64,000 nucleotides of DNA from Arthrobacter sp. zg-Y820 (GTDB taxonomy: Bacteria > Actinomycetota > Actinomycetes > Actinomycetales > Micrococcaceae): NCBI RefSeq assembly GCF_030142155.1, contig NZ_CP126247.1:2790001-2854000 (forward strand), read 5' to 3'. The first letter of the stretch is position 1; every line of letters begins with the position of its first letter. Under the pieces are notes generated by a model. The model was not told where the DNA came from and searched no databases. It saw only the letters and a list, made by a program, of their open reading frames with translations. A program made the position numbers and the translations under genes. This document shows, in pieces, positions 42,194 through 55,137 of the stretch.

Positions 42194-43117
42194 TCAGCGG
42201 CGCGGTGTGACCAGTTTGCTGCCTGCCGGGGAGATCTTTCCCATCCGTCCGGTCAGTGCATCCCGGATTCCCAAGCCGATCGCGGCGATCTGGCGGAGGC
42301 GGTGCGGCCCGTAAACCACGCGCACACCGTAGAACACCACTTCCAAGCCAATCCTGCGCAGCACCCACACCGGCTGCTTGGTCGCGTACCGGCGGTACAT
42401 GACGATGCCGTTGCGGGTGATGTAGTAGACCCTGAACGGGGCATGGGAATGGACGAATCGTTTCTGTCCGCCGACGGTGACGTGCCAGGTTCCCAGGCGC
42501 ATCGGCCTGGCGTCTCCGACGGCGTGAGTGATGTTGCACCCCGGCGCGATGATGGCTTTGAGTCCGTGCTGGCGGATCCGGGCCGTGTACTCGGAATCGA
42601 CGCAGTCGATGAACAGGTCGTCTTCCAGCATTCCGACCGCTTCAAGCGTTGATGCCGGAATCAGAGTCCCCGACTGCATCGGGTCAAAGGCTTCAGGGAA
42701 GTCCTCCCCCGGCTTCTGGAGCATCACCGGAAGCCGGTTGTGGGATTCGGCGCAGACCATGCCCACGGGCACAGCCGCCCGCTTGGCGGCTTCCGCTGCC
42801 TGCAGCGCGCGCTCCACGTAATCCGGATCAAGCTCCGAATCCTGGTCCAGGGTCAGATACCATTCGGGGCTGAAGCGGCGCGCGGCAGCGATGCCGGCGT
42901 TGAGCGCCGCGGCAATGCCCATGTTGCTTTCCTGCCGGAGAACCAGGGCGCCGGCCGATTCGAGTCCGGCCAGCACCTCCGATACATCCTTCGGAGAACC
43001 ATCGTCAACGACAACGACGTGGTCGACCTGCTTGAGCAGGCGTTCAACCTTCGCCACCAGGTCTGCCGGCGGGTTGAAGGCGGAGATAACGGCTGTTACT
43101 CCGATGGGAACAGACAT
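42194..43117 (-). CDS. Family 2 glycosyltransferase (rhamnosyltransferase-like)
   Basis: 307 residues from the ATG at 43117, which has GAGAGGTG six to seven bases upstream. VTAVISAFNPPADLVAKVERLL, HVVVVDDGSPKDV, NMGIAAALNAGI, WYLTLDQDSELDPDY and IDCVDSEYTARIRQHG correspond to rhamnosyltransferases of the RfbN/RgpB kind. C-terminal TRNGIVMYRRYATKQPVWVL is usual there. It lies downstream of another GT2 gene on the same strand after 58 bp. Confidence 0.88.
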   Translation of the reverse strand: MSVPIGVTAVISAFNPPADLVAKVERLLKQVDHVVVVDDGSPKDVSEVLAGLESAGALVLRQESNMGIAAALNAGIAAARRFSPEWYLTLDQDSELDPDYVERALQAAEAAKRAAVPVGMVCAESHNRLPVMLQKPGEDFPEAFDPMQSGTLIPASTLEAVGMLEDDLFIDCVDSEYTARIRQHGLKAIIAPGCNITHAVGDARPMRLGTWHVTVGGQKRFVHSHAPFRVYYITRNGIVMYRRYATKQPVWVLRRIGLEVVFYGVRVVYGPHRLRQIAAIGLGIRDALTGRMGKISPAGSKLVTPRR

Positions 43118-43175
43118 GCGGGACACCTCTCGCTGAGCGAGTAATCGTTCGGAAATTGCGGCGGTGAATAGGGTG

Positions 43176-44081
43176 TTACGAGCCCAGGCGCACCGCGCCG
43201 CTGATGAGCTGCCCGGGACGGATGGTCCGCGGACGTTTGGCCAGGCCCTCGTACAAGCCGCGGAAGGCCGAGGAGGCCCAGACCTTCCGGTCCTTGGCCT
43301 GGGCACCCTGGCGAAGGGCGAGGACCGCCATGCCGGCACCCCAGCGCACCGGGTTCTGCAGCAGCGTGCGCGGCTGCGGGTCGAGGCGCCGCAGCCACAG
43401 GTTGTTGCGCAGGTAGTAAAAGAGGCGTCCACCCATGTCAGCCTGGTTTTTCTTCTCGGGGTGGTAGATGCGGCTTCCGGGGATCGCCACGCCGAAGGTG
43501 GCCCGGGAGAGCCTCCGGGTGTATTCGGCGTCATCGAACCAGATGAAGAAGTCGGCGTAGGGAAGCGGCATGCCGGCAGCGGCGCGGAGGTCGATCAGGA
43601 CACCGACAAAGCTGGCGCTGTTGACGGCAATGCCGCCAAGCGCCGCCGCCTTGAGCTGCTTGGACACGTCGCTCGACAGGTCCGGAAGATGGCCCTCGTT
43701 GGGCTCACCGGCATCATTGACCACCAGCGAGGTGATGAATCCGGGTCGCTCGTCGGCGTTCTCCATGGCCTGGACCAGCGGACCCAAGCTGCCCTGCAGC
43801 GGTTCGGCGTCGTCATCCATCAGCCAGGCCGCATCGTGCCCGCGGGCGATGGCGTGCTCCAGCCCCCAGGCGAATCCACCGGCGCCGCCAAGGTTGTTTC
43901 CGGTTTCAAAAATCGTGATGTCCGGGAATTCGCTGCGGACCATGTCCGGGCCCCCGTCCGTTGATCCGTTGTCCACGAGAATGATCTCGTCCGGCCGGTG
44001 GTCCTGGTTCTGCAGCGCCGTAAGGCATTTGCGGAGCAGCTCAATGCGGTTGAAGGAGACGACGACGGCTGCTACAGACAA
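43176..44081 (-). CDS. Family 2 glycosyltransferase (GlfT1-like)
   Basis: About 301 residues from a TTG at 44081 (SVAAVVVSFNRIELLRKCL); GGA lies six bases upstream. No ATG or GTG is available near the conserved start, so TTG is inferred. EIILVDNGSTDGGPDMV, NNLGGAGGFAWGLEHAIARGHDAAWLMDDDAEP (in parts) and FFIWFDDAEYTRRL carry the GT2 Asp motifs in the form seen in galactofuranosyltransferases such as GlfT1. It may start galactofuran chains made by the glfT2 gene 5 kb away. Divergent from the flippase gene. Confidence 0.85.
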   Translation of the reverse strand: MSVAAVVVSFNRIELLRKCLTALQNQDHRPDEIILVDNGSTDGGPDMVRSEFPDITIFETGNNLGGAGGFAWGLEHAIARGHDAAWLMDDDAEPLQGSLGPLVQAMENADERPGFITSLVVNDAGEPNEGHLPDLSSDVSKQLKAAALGGIAVNSASFVGVLIDLRAAAGMPLPYADFFIWFDDAEYTRRLSRATFGVAIPGSRIYHPEKKNQADMGGRLFYYLRNNLWLRRLDPQPRTLLQNPVRWGAGMAVLALRQGAQAKDRKVWASSAFRGLYEGLAKRPRTIRPGQLISGAVRLGS

Positions 44082-44258
44082 GGAATTCCAATCGTTGATG
44101 CAGCACTCCAACGACGGCTTGCGACAGTCAGAGTGCAGGCGGGCACTAGCTCGATGATACCAAGCCAAAGAGCGCCCTGCGTTAGACTTCAATGCGGGAC
44201 GGGGCAGCGACGGACGGCCGCTGAACTCCGCGCAGCCCGGCAAACGGAGGATATTTCT

Positions 44259-45530
44259 TTGGGTCAGCGAACGGTGCTGCGGCACGTCCGGCGGTTCGGC
44301 GCGTTTGGCGCCTCAGTGGGGATTACCACGCTGGTCGGTGTCTTCGCCATTCCCATTGTCATCGGCAACGCCGGCCAGGAAACGTGGGGCATCATCGCCG
44401 TCGGGCAATCGATCGCCCTGCTGTTCGGTGTCCTGGTGTCGTTCGGATGGGGAACGACGGGTCCGGCGATGGTTGCCGGGATGCCCGCGCCGGAGCGGCC
44501 GCAGATGTTTTTCGACTCGCTGGTCAGCCGCCTGTACCTCTTTCTCCTGGCCCTTCCGTTGGTCGCGCTGACTGTCCATCTCGTCGCCTCCGACGACGTC
44601 GCTGTCAGTTTCACTGCGGGCGTCACCTACCTGGTGCCCTTCCTCGGCGCCTCCTGGTACTTCGTCGGCGACGCCCGGCCGGGACGACTACTGGTCTTCG
44701 ACACCCTGCCGGTAACCCTCGGAACCGTCCTGGGACTGGTCGGGCTGATGCTGACCGGAAATGTCTTTGTCTACCTCTTCAGCCAGCTGGCGCTCAGTGT
44801 GATCGGGGTGTGCGCCAGTGCACTGCTGATCCGGCGAAACGCCGATGAGGCGCCCCGCGTTGACCTCAACCTGCGTCGGGCGGCCGCCCGGCTCGCGGGC
44901 CAAAGGCACGGCGTCATCACGGCGGCAACGTCCAGCTTGTATGTCAACACTCCCCTGCTGGTGATCTCAACCGTCATCCCGGCCGGGCGCCCGCTGTTTG
45001 CCATGGCGGACAAGTTCTTCCGCTACGGCCTGACAGCGGTCGGGCCGCTGGTGCAGGTCCTTCAGGGCTCCATTGCCGACCCCGTCCCCGCTGTACAGGA
45101 CCGCCGGATCCGTGTTGCAACGCGGCTGGCCCCTGCCGTGGCCATCGCCGGTGCGGCAGTCATGGCGCTCTGCATCCCCTGGGCCAGCCGGCTGCTCTCC
45201 TCCGGCGAGATCGCGGTGGGCTACGGTCTCGCGATCCCCATGGGCATCGTCTTCGGCGCCGTCACCATCTCTCAAATCGTGGGGCTGGCCTGCCTGATCC
45301 CCATCGGAGAAGGCAAGGCTCTGGCGTCCTCCACGGTTTTAGGTGCCGGCATTGGAATTCCGCTGATTATTGTCGGTTCGCTCACCGTTGGCGTGGATGG
45401 GGTCGCCTGGGCCCTGGCAGCATCGGAAATAACAGTGGCCGTCTACCAGCTCGCCGTCGTCCGGCGCTATTTCCGCCGCCGGCAGGCAGAACCGAAGGAC
45501 CAGCAGCACAGCTCGCCCGACGCTTCCTGA
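44259..45530 (+). CDS. Wzx-like polysaccharide flippase/exporter
   Basis: 423 residues from TTG at 44259, with GGAGG eight bases upstream. About 12 hydrophobic segments; ITTLVGVFAIPIVIGNAGQETWGIIAVGQ at the start and periodic Pro/Gly helices match the polysaccharide biosynthesis (MATE/Wzx) fold. It would move lipid-linked glycan units to the outer face of the membrane, parallel to the ABC exporter at 47.8-49.4 kb, suggesting two glycans are made. Next to a GT2 gene and a large polytopic protein. Confidence 0.85.
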   Translation: MGQRTVLRHVRRFGAFGASVGITTLVGVFAIPIVIGNAGQETWGIIAVGQSIALLFGVLVSFGWGTTGPAMVAGMPAPERPQMFFDSLVSRLYLFLLALPLVALTVHLVASDDVAVSFTAGVTYLVPFLGASWYFVGDARPGRLLVFDTLPVTLGTVLGLVGLMLTGNVFVYLFSQLALSVIGVCASALLIRRNADEAPRVDLNLRRAAARLAGQRHGVITAATSSLYVNTPLLVISTVIPAGRPLFAMADKFFRYGLTAVGPLVQVLQGSIADPVPAVQDRRIRVATRLAPAVAIAGAAVMALCIPWASRLLSSGEIAVGYGLAIPMGIVFGAVTISQIVGLACLIPIGEGKALASSTVLGAGIGIPLIIVGSLTVGVDGVAWALAASEITVAVYQLAVVRRYFRRRQAEPKDQQHSSPDAS

Positions 45531-45571
45531 CCGCGGCAGTGTGCGCGTTTGCTCTCACCGACCCAAGTATT

Positions 45572-45603
45572 TGACCCCGCTCGCGGGGCTGAGGGATAAA
45601 CTG
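45572..45603 (+). promoter_or_regulatory. Promoter with an inverted repeat in its spacer
   Basis: TTGACC (45572-45577), 18 bases, then GATAAA (45596-45601), or TAAACT at 45598. The spacer holds CCCCGC-TC-GCGGGG (45576-45589), a near-perfect palindrome. It lies about 50 bases before the gene at 45653 and is the best-looking vegetative promoter in the region. Confidence 0.5.
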
Positions 45604-45652
45604 AGTGCTGGCCGTTTACAGCGGCGCGTTTTAAATTCACCAAGGAGGCCAA

Positions 45653-47647
45653 TTGTCCTGGATACCCGCTCTGCCCGCTCTTCTGACGACGGCGGGGCTG
45701 GTGGTCATTCCAGGCTTTGTAATTGCCTTGTGCCTCCGCTTCAAGGGTTTTTCGCTCCTGGCCCTGGCTCCGGCGTTCTCATCAGCCGTCGTCGGCGTCT
45801 TCGGAGTCCTCGCCGGCCTTATCGGCGTGCAGTGGAATATCTGGACCTATCTGGCCGGCACGGCAATTACGGCTCTGGCTGCCTTCCTCCTGACTCTCGG
45901 CGGCCGGCGCCGGAACACCCCGGCCGCTGAGACTGCGTCGACCGGTGCCCGCAGGGAAAACCATTGGCGCACTGTCTGGGTGCCCGTGGCAGCAGTTGTC
46001 ATCGCCGCGGCCATGGTGGCCCGGCGCCTCATGCAGCTGATCGGCCAGCCCGACAACTTCGCGCAGAATTTCGACAATGTCTTCCATCTCAATGCCATTC
46101 GCTACATTGTCGAAACCGGCTCCGCATCGTCGCTGACGCTCGGACAGGCACAGGGCGAGGGTGCCCTTGGCCTGTATCCGGCCCTGTGGCATTCCTTTGC
46201 CGCGATGACGGTCCAGCTCACCGGGGCATCGGTGCCCCTGTCGGAAAACTCAATCAACATTGTTGCCGCAAGCCTGATCTGGCCGCTTGCCTGCGTGTTC
46301 CTGGTCCGGAAGGTTTTCGGCACCAATCCCGTCATCACCCTGGCTGCCGGCGTGCTCTCCGCCGTACAGGTAGCCTTCCCCTATATGCTGCTCGTCTGGG
46401 GACCGGTGTTCCCCACCATGCTGGCGGTCACCATGCTTCCGCTGCTGATCGGCGTTGTAGTGATGCTGGCCCGCGGATCCGCTTTGGACGCCGACCAGCC
46501 GCTGCGCCGCTCCTGGTGGTTCGCCCTCCTCCTGGGACTTGCCGGGATCTCCACGGCGCACATGAGCGCGGTGAACGCCGTCCTGATCTTCGCTCTCCCG
46601 GTAATTCTGGTCGCCTGGGGCCGGGCGGCACGTCCGCTCCTCCGCAAGCCCGTCAACGGCAGGAAAGTCGCACTGTTCGCAGTGGTCACCGTGGCCGGAG
46701 CAGCAGTGGCGGCTGCCCTGTGGATGTTCCTGCGCCCGGGGTTCTACGACCACTGGGGGCCGACCTCGACGATGGGCGGCGCCATCGGCGAAGCGCTGAC
46801 CAACGGGCCGATGGGGATGTCCGTCAACTGGCTGGTAACGATCCTGGCCGTAGCCGGCACCATCTATCTGTTCCACATCCGGCAGCACCGCTGGCTGGTC
46901 GTCAGTTACGCCATCGCCGTCACCCTCTATGTGGTCGATGCTGCCGTGGAACGCGGCTTCCTGCGCAACTTCCTGACCGGCAACTGGTACCAGGACACGA
47001 ACCGCATCGCCGGGTTCCTTCCGGTTTTCGCCACGGCGCTGGGCGCCGTTGGCGCGTGGGCCATCGTGGAGTCCGTAATGAAGTTTGCAACCGCCAACGC
47101 TGATCGGCTGCGTCCGGGTCTCCGCCGGTACGGAAAGCCGCTGGCCGCCGCAGCTCTCACCGTTGGCACGGTGGGGCTTGCTCTGGTGGGCTACTTCGGT
47201 CCGGTCCAGCAGTACATCAAGGAGAAGACCATGCTCTACTCCTTCACCGAGGCTTCGCCGCTGCTCACTCCGGCCGAACTCGAATTGGTCGACCAGCTTG
47301 ACGAGTACGTTCCGGAGGACTCGGTGATCGCAGTCAATCCGTGGAACGGCAGTTCCATGGCCTACGCGCTGAACGGCCGCGAGGTCCTGACGCCCCATCT
47401 CTTCGCACCCCCGGACCCGGAGCGGGTGCTGATCTCCGCGGAACTCGACACTTTCACACCGGAGGTCTGCGCCGCGGTCGAGGACAAGAATGTCGACTAT
47501 GTCCTGGACTTCGGCAATCAGGTCCTGGCCGAACTCGGCGGGGTTGAATATGTGGGTGTAACGGATCTGGCCGGCGACCCGGGGTTCGAATTGGTAGCCT
47601 CCACTGGTCCCGCCTCGAGCCTGTACCGCGTCACCGGCTGCGACTAG
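45653..47647 (+). CDS. Large polytopic membrane protein, DUF6541-like
   Basis: 664 residues, TTG start with AAGGAGG (45642-45648) just upstream. About 12-14 hydrophobic segments with an extracellular stretch QPDNFAQNFDNVFHLNAIRYI after the fourth and a soluble C-terminal domain of about 140 residues ending with the Cys-containing VTGCD. The overall layout, including DNVFHLNAIRYI and LYPALWHSFAAM, resembles DUF6541 and GT-C type glycosyltransferases that use lipid-linked sugars outside the membrane. A role in extending or attaching surface glycan is inferred from this and from the neighbours. Confidence 0.75.
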   Translation: MSWIPALPALLTTAGLVVIPGFVIALCLRFKGFSLLALAPAFSSAVVGVFGVLAGLIGVQWNIWTYLAGTAITALAAFLLTLGGRRRNTPAAETASTGARRENHWRTVWVPVAAVVIAAAMVARRLMQLIGQPDNFAQNFDNVFHLNAIRYIVETGSASSLTLGQAQGEGALGLYPALWHSFAAMTVQLTGASVPLSENSINIVAASLIWPLACVFLVRKVFGTNPVITLAAGVLSAVQVAFPYMLLVWGPVFPTMLAVTMLPLLIGVVVMLARGSALDADQPLRRSWWFALLLGLAGISTAHMSAVNAVLIFALPVILVAWGRAARPLLRKPVNGRKVALFAVVTVAGAAVAAALWMFLRPGFYDHWGPTSTMGGAIGEALTNGPMGMSVNWLVTILAVAGTIYLFHIRQHRWLVVSYAIAVTLYVVDAAVERGFLRNFLTGNWYQDTNRIAGFLPVFATALGAVGAWAIVESVMKFATANADRLRPGLRRYGKPLAAAALTVGTVGLALVGYFGPVQQYIKEKTMLYSFTEASPLLTPAELELVDQLDEYVPEDSVIAVNPWNGSSMAYALNGREVLTPHLFAPPDPERVLISAELDTFTPEVCAAVEDKNVDYVLDFGNQVLAELGGVEYVGVTDLAGDPGFELVASTGPASSLYRVTGCD

Positions 47648-47712
47648 GAGCCCCGGGGCGCCCAGCCCCCGGGCATTACACCCGGCCCCTGGGCATTACA
47701 GTCCCCGGCAGC

Positions 47713-47750
47713 AAAGAAGCCAGGATCGACAAGTCGATCCTGGCTTCTTT
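47713..47750. terminator. Bidirectional terminator between convergent genes
   Basis: An 18-bp perfect stem (47713-47730 with 47733-47750), minimal loop, AAAGAAG at the left and CTTCTTT at the right. It serves the + strand gene ending at 47647 and the - strand wzt gene ending at 47797. Confidence 0.88.
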
Positions 47751-47796
47751 ATGCGGCTGGCTTTTTATGCTGCGCTCAGCTCAGTTCACGGGGTGC

Positions 47797-48528
47797 TTAC
47801 TCCTGGCCCCGCATGCGGGCCACCACCTGGGCGACCGGAGCGTCCATGACGATCTGGCCGCGTTCCAGCAGCACGCCCCGTTCGCAGATCTTCGCCACCA
47901 GGTCCAGGTCGTGGCTGACGACGACGAGGGTCTTGCCCTCCTCCGCCAGTTCCCGGATCTTGGCGATGCACTTTTTCTGGAACGGCTCGTCACCCACCGC
48001 AAGGATTTCATCAACGAGGAAAACCTCAGGATCGGTGTGCACCGCAACCGAAAAAGCCAGGCGCAGGTACATGCCCGAGGAGTAGAACTTCACCTCGGTG
48101 TCGATGAACTGTCCGATCTCGGAGAACTCGACGATGGAGTCGAACTTCTCGTGGATCTCGGCCTCGGACATGCCGAGGATGGCACCGTTGAGGAAGACGT
48201 TGTCACGTCCGCTGAGGTCCGGATGGAATCCGGCCCCCACCTCGATCAGTCCGGCCACCCGGCCGCGCGTCCCCACGGTACCGGAATCCGGCAGCATGAC
48301 GCCGGAGATCTGCTTGAGCAGGGTCGACTTTCCCGAACCGTTGAGTCCCAGCAGGGCCACCGATTCGCCCTGCTTCACCTCCAGGGAAACATCCTTCAAC
48401 GCGAAGAACTTCTCCGAGAGGTCGCCTTTGCGTCCCTTGACCAACCAGACGAACGCTTCCTTGATGGACCGGGTGTGGCGAAGGACGAATTCCTTCGAAA
48501 CGTTGTGCACTTCAATTGCCGTGGACAC
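47797..48528 (-). CDS. wzt: Polysaccharide ABC exporter ATPase (Wzt/RfbE type)
   Basis: 243 residues, GTG start two bases after the permease stop. Walker A GLNGSGKST, the VGAGFHPDLSGRDNVFLNGAILGMS segment and FYSSGMYLRLAFSVAVH (in parts; degenerate signature of this family), Walker B EVFLVDEILAVGD and VSHD. It lacks the C-terminal carbohydrate-binding domain of some Wzt, as in mycobacterial Rv3781. With Wzm it exports lipid-linked galactan across the membrane. Confidence 0.94.
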   Translation of the reverse strand: MSTAIEVHNVSKEFVLRHTRSIKEAFVWLVKGRKGDLSEKFFALKDVSLEVKQGESVALLGLNGSGKSTLLKQISGVMLPDSGTVGTRGRVAGLIEVGAGFHPDLSGRDNVFLNGAILGMSEAEIHEKFDSIVEFSEIGQFIDTEVKFYSSGMYLRLAFSVAVHTDPEVFLVDEILAVGDEPFQKKCIAKIRELAEEGKTLVVVSHDLDLVAKICERGVLLERGQIVMDAPVAQVVARMRGQE

Positions 48529-48530
48529 GT

Positions 48531-49400
48531 CTAGAGCTCCTGAGCGAAGCGGCCTTCCAGCCGCCGGAAGGTGAATTGCCCCAGAATCAGGACAAGGACG
48601 GACGTGACCAGAGCCACGGGCATCCAGAGCGTGAGGAGTCCCGGCGGGGTCTCGGCAATCACTGCCGCATCATCCCAGCCGGTGGTCGGCAGCCAGAATG
48701 CATGGTGGAACAGTTCCACGGCGGTGGTCAGCGGATTCATCTGGTAGATGGTCAACGCCGTCGTTCCCAGTGAATCGCGGACCATCTGCCAGTGGTAAAG
48801 CACCGGGGAGGCCCAGGTGGCGATCATCAGCAGCATGTCCACAAAGTTCTCGGAGTCCCGGAAGTAAACGTTCACGGCGCCGAAGAACAGTCCCAGCCCG
48901 GTGGCCAGCAGCGCCACGATCACGAAGCCAATGATGGCAGCACCGATTTCGGACAGGCCCGGCCGCCACCCGGTGATGAGCGTTGCCACCAGGAGAATCA
49001 GCAGCTGCGGCAGGAAGTGCACCGCTGAGACCCAGACCGATGCCACGGGAAACAGTTCCCGGGGCAGGTAGATCTTCTTGATCAGGCCGCCGTTGCCGAC
49101 GATTGAACGGGACGCGTTCCCCAGCGCTTCGCTGAAGAAGTTGATCAGGATAATGCCCGAGAACAGGTAGATGGGGAAGTTCGGCGTTGACTCGTTCAGC
49201 CCGAGGAAGACTCCCAGCGCAAACCAGAACACCAGGAACTGGACCCCGGGCTTGACGTAGGACCACAGCAGGCCCAGCACCGACCCGCGGTAACGGACCT
49301 TGAGTTCCTTGGAAACGAGCAGCTTCAACAGATAGCGCGACCGCAGCACGTCGCGCAGCCCTCCCCCGGAACCGGGGGTAACGAGTTCTCCGGTAGACAA
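48531..49400 (-). CDS. wzm: Polysaccharide ABC exporter permease (Wzm/RfbD type)
   Basis: 289 residues, TTG start. The ABC-2 exporter pattern is present: KELKVRYRGSVLGLLWSYVKPGVQFLVFWFALGVFL (in parts), six membrane helices, NGGLIKKIYLPRELFP and RDSENFVDMLLMIATWASPVLY (in parts). It follows glfT2 by two bases. Mycobacterial Rv3783 with Rv3781 has the same function for galactan. Confidence 0.94.
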   Translation of the reverse strand: MSTGELVTPGSGGGLRDVLRSRYLLKLLVSKELKVRYRGSVLGLLWSYVKPGVQFLVFWFALGVFLGLNESTPNFPIYLFSGIILINFFSEALGNASRSIVGNGGLIKKIYLPRELFPVASVWVSAVHFLPQLLILLVATLITGWRPGLSEIGAAIIGFVIVALLATGLGLFFGAVNVYFRDSENFVDMLLMIATWASPVLYHWQMVRDSLGTTALTIYQMNPLTTAVELFHHAFWLPTTGWDDAAVIAETPPGLLTLWMPVALVTSVLVLILGQFTFRRLEGRFAQEL

Positions 49401-49402
49401 GC

Positions 49403-52680
<3,278 letters not shown>

Positions 52681-52729
52681 TTATCTGACATTCCAGTGGG
52701 GGGCACATTTTCCGTGAACGTCCCGGCTG

Positions 52730-54790
52730 CTACCAGCCGAGGGCTGCATGGAACCTGCGGTCGAATTCATCGGCCATCGACGATGTGTAAGTGGTCGTGA
52801 GGTGGTTGCTGTCCATATACACGTACACATTGCCGACGAGGGGCACGCAGTTTCCGCCGGGGCAGATCATGTCGGTCATGTCCACCAGCTCCACCCCGGG
52901 CAGGGAGTCGAAGTAGGAGACCACTGTGCCGGGATTCGAGAGCTTCTCCGACACCTCTGCGGAGCACTCGGCCGACACGGCACCGTGCGTTTCCGCGCAC
53001 TCAAGCACATCAAAGTCATAGCGCGGGTTGTCCCGGACGCCCACCACCGGGATACCTTCCTGCCGGAGCAGTTCGGAGGCCTCCGGGAGACCGGCGACGG
53101 GCAGATCGGCGGCGTCCGCAGACTGGGCCGCTGTCGCCATGGCGACGACGGCATCCGGCTTCAGCTCCAACGCGTAGTCCAGCACTGCGCTGTTGAAATC
53201 GTTGCATGCCGGTCCGCGGCTTTCCGAATACGCGCCGAAGGAGCATCCGCCCAACAGCAGGGCAACCACCCGGTAGTCGTGATTCTCTGCCATCGGTTCG
53301 ATGGCCCCCAGCCACTGTTCGGTGTGCGAGTCGCCCACCACCAGGATGGTCTTCTCCGGATCCGTGACGGGTTCGGTGCTCATGCAGCGTTTAGCGAGCA
53401 ACGGGTCCGTTGGTCCGTCGCCGTATTCCGTGCAGTCGCCCGGAAGCCCGCCCCACTCCTGGTTCATCATGCTGGGGGCCGGAATCGGCTGTGCTTCTCC
53501 GCTGCTGACATCGTCGAAATCAGCCAGCAGCACGCGCGCTCCCGGGTTTTCCTTGATTGCCTGCTCGGCCAGGTGCTCGGCCTGCAGCCGCAGGCCCTGC
53601 TGCCATCCGGCGAGTGGAGCCGCAACTACGGCGAGGCACACCGCTATGACTCCGACGGCGCGGAGGGAAGTGCGGTTGACCCAGTCCGAGGACCGCAGAG
53701 GACGCTCGACAAGCTTGGTTGTGAGGTAGGCCAGAATGAGTGACAGGCCGATGATTGCCGTTCCTCCCAGCGGGCCCACTTCCTGGCGACCGCGCCAGAT
53801 CAGGTAGATCACAAGGACCGGCCAGTGCCACAGGTAGAGGGCGTAGGACATGTCGCCCAGACGCATCAGCGGCTTCCACGACAGCAGGCGGTCGGCACCA
53901 ATACGGCTGCCCGTCTGGCCGGCAAGGATCACCAGGGCTGCGGCCAGGAGCGGGCAGAGAGCCACATATCCGGGGAACTGGCCCTGCACGTCCAGCAGGA
54001 ACCCGACACTGAGCATGGCGGCGAGCCCCAGCCAGCCGGCGGCAACCCGAAGGCCGCGGGGCAGCTTCAGGTACGGCAGCGCGAGGGCAAGCAGGGTGCC
54101 GAGGGCAAATTCCCACAGCCGGGTGCGGGTATCAAAGTAAGCGTGCGCCTGGTTTCCGTAGGTCTCCAGTATGGAAAAGCTCAGGGAGGCAATAAATACG
54201 CCGCCGAAGACCGCCAGCACGACGCGGCGGAAGCGGATCCGGCAGGTTCTCGCCAGGAACGCCGATGCGGCGAACAGCAACGGCCAGAGAAGGAAAACCT
54301 GGCCCTGAATCGACAGCGACCAAAAGTGCTGCAGGGGGCTGGCCGTGCTGTGGTCGGCGGCGTAATAGTCCACGGATTCGGCGGCCAGGACCCAGTTCTG
54401 GAAGTACAGGAGCGAGGACCAGCTCTGCGAGAGGATGTCCGTCCATCGGCTCTGCGGAACGAACAGTGCCGTGGCGGTCAGTGTTCCGATCAGGACTACC
54501 GCGACCGGCGGCAGCAGGCGCTTGAATTGGCGCAACCAGTAGCGCCCAAGGTCCAGTGCCCGGCCGGCTTCCACCTTGCGGACAAACGACAGCGTCAGCA
54601 GGAAGGCGGAGATCAGGAGGAAGACGTCCACCCCGCCCGAAACCCGGCCAAACCAGATGTGGTAGGTCACGACCATCAGTACGGCTAGGGCCCTCAGACC
54701 CTGTACTTCCGGGCGGTAACTGGATTGTGGTGCCACTGGAGGTGTGCTGTCGGCGGAGTGCCCGTGGGTATCCGTTTGTTGCTGCGACAC
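52730..54790 (-). CDS. Acyltransferase family 3 with C-terminal SGNH domain (OafA-like)
   Basis: 686 residues, GTG with AGAGG five bases upstream. N-terminal membrane domain of about ten helices: YRPEVQGLRALAVLMVVTYHIWFGRVSGGVDVFLLISAF (in parts; catalytic His) and WSLSIQGQVFLLWP. C-terminal extracellular SGNH hydrolase-like domain with the VVGDSHTEQWLG block and the final DSNHLTTTYT block carrying the Asp/His pair. Such proteins O-acetylate surface polysaccharides, with the SGNH domain handling the acyl intermediate. It sits next to the galactan operon. Confidence 0.92.
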   Translation of the reverse strand: MSQQQTDTHGHSADSTPPVAPQSSYRPEVQGLRALAVLMVVTYHIWFGRVSGGVDVFLLISAFLLTLSFVRKVEAGRALDLGRYWLRQFKRLLPPVAVVLIGTLTATALFVPQSRWTDILSQSWSSLLYFQNWVLAAESVDYYAADHSTASPLQHFWSLSIQGQVFLLWPLLFAASAFLARTCRIRFRRVVLAVFGGVFIASLSFSILETYGNQAHAYFDTRTRLWEFALGTLLALALPYLKLPRGLRVAAGWLGLAAMLSVGFLLDVQGQFPGYVALCPLLAAALVILAGQTGSRIGADRLLSWKPLMRLGDMSYALYLWHWPVLVIYLIWRGRQEVGPLGGTAIIGLSLILAYLTTKLVERPLRSSDWVNRTSLRAVGVIAVCLAVVAAPLAGWQQGLRLQAEHLAEQAIKENPGARVLLADFDDVSSGEAQPIPAPSMMNQEWGGLPGDCTEYGDGPTDPLLAKRCMSTEPVTDPEKTILVVGDSHTEQWLGAIEPMAENHDYRVVALLLGGCSFGAYSESRGPACNDFNSAVLDYALELKPDAVVAMATAAQSADAADLPVAGLPEASELLRQEGIPVVGVRDNPRYDFDVLECAETHGAVSAECSAEVSEKLSNPGTVVSYFDSLPGVELVDMTDMICPGGNCVPLVGNVYVYMDSNHLTTTYTSSMADEFDRRFHAALGW

Positions 54791-55137
54791 AAAAACCTCT
54801 CATTGGTACAGGTATTTCAGCCATAGACTCTACCCCCCCAACCATGGGAGCTCCGGATGGCGGCCGCCGCGGCCGGTCCCTCCGCGAACCCGCTGCCACA
54901 TAGTTTAAGGAACGGCCGCCTGCGGTGCCGAATCCGCCGTCCTGACGCTCCCCCGAGCGTCCGGGCGCGCTTCCCGGTCGGGCTTCCGGTCTGGCGATCA
55001 CGGCTCGCGGGGCTCACGGAAGGAGCCGCTGGAAGGGGTTTGCGAAGCAGAAGTGTGTGGCTGATCCGACAGCGGAACCGCGTCTGCACCGCACCGGGAT
55101 CTTCCGCACGGGGATGTCCCGCACGGGGGTGTTCCGG
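54791..55137. other. Intergenic stretch without a gene
   Basis: 347 bases between two - strand genes. It holds a 7-C run (54833-54839), a hairpin GACGCTC-CCCC-GAGCGTC (54944-54961) without a T tract on either side, and degenerate 15-bp repeats at its right edge. On the - strand TAGAGT near 54827-54832 may be the -10 for the acyltransferase. I see no coding region. Confidence 0.55.
55090..55136. repeat. Degenerate 15-bp repeats (CCGCACGGGGATGTT-like), about three copies
   Basis: GCACCGGGATCTTCC, GCACGGGGATGTCCC and GCACGGGGGTGTTCC follow one another just beyond the stop codon of the gene at 55138. Confidence 0.7.

Noticed and set aside
47671..47700. GGGCATTACA repeated at 47671-47680 and 47691-47700.
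   Set aside because: Only ten bases, two copies, in a C-rich gap. Not enough to call an element.
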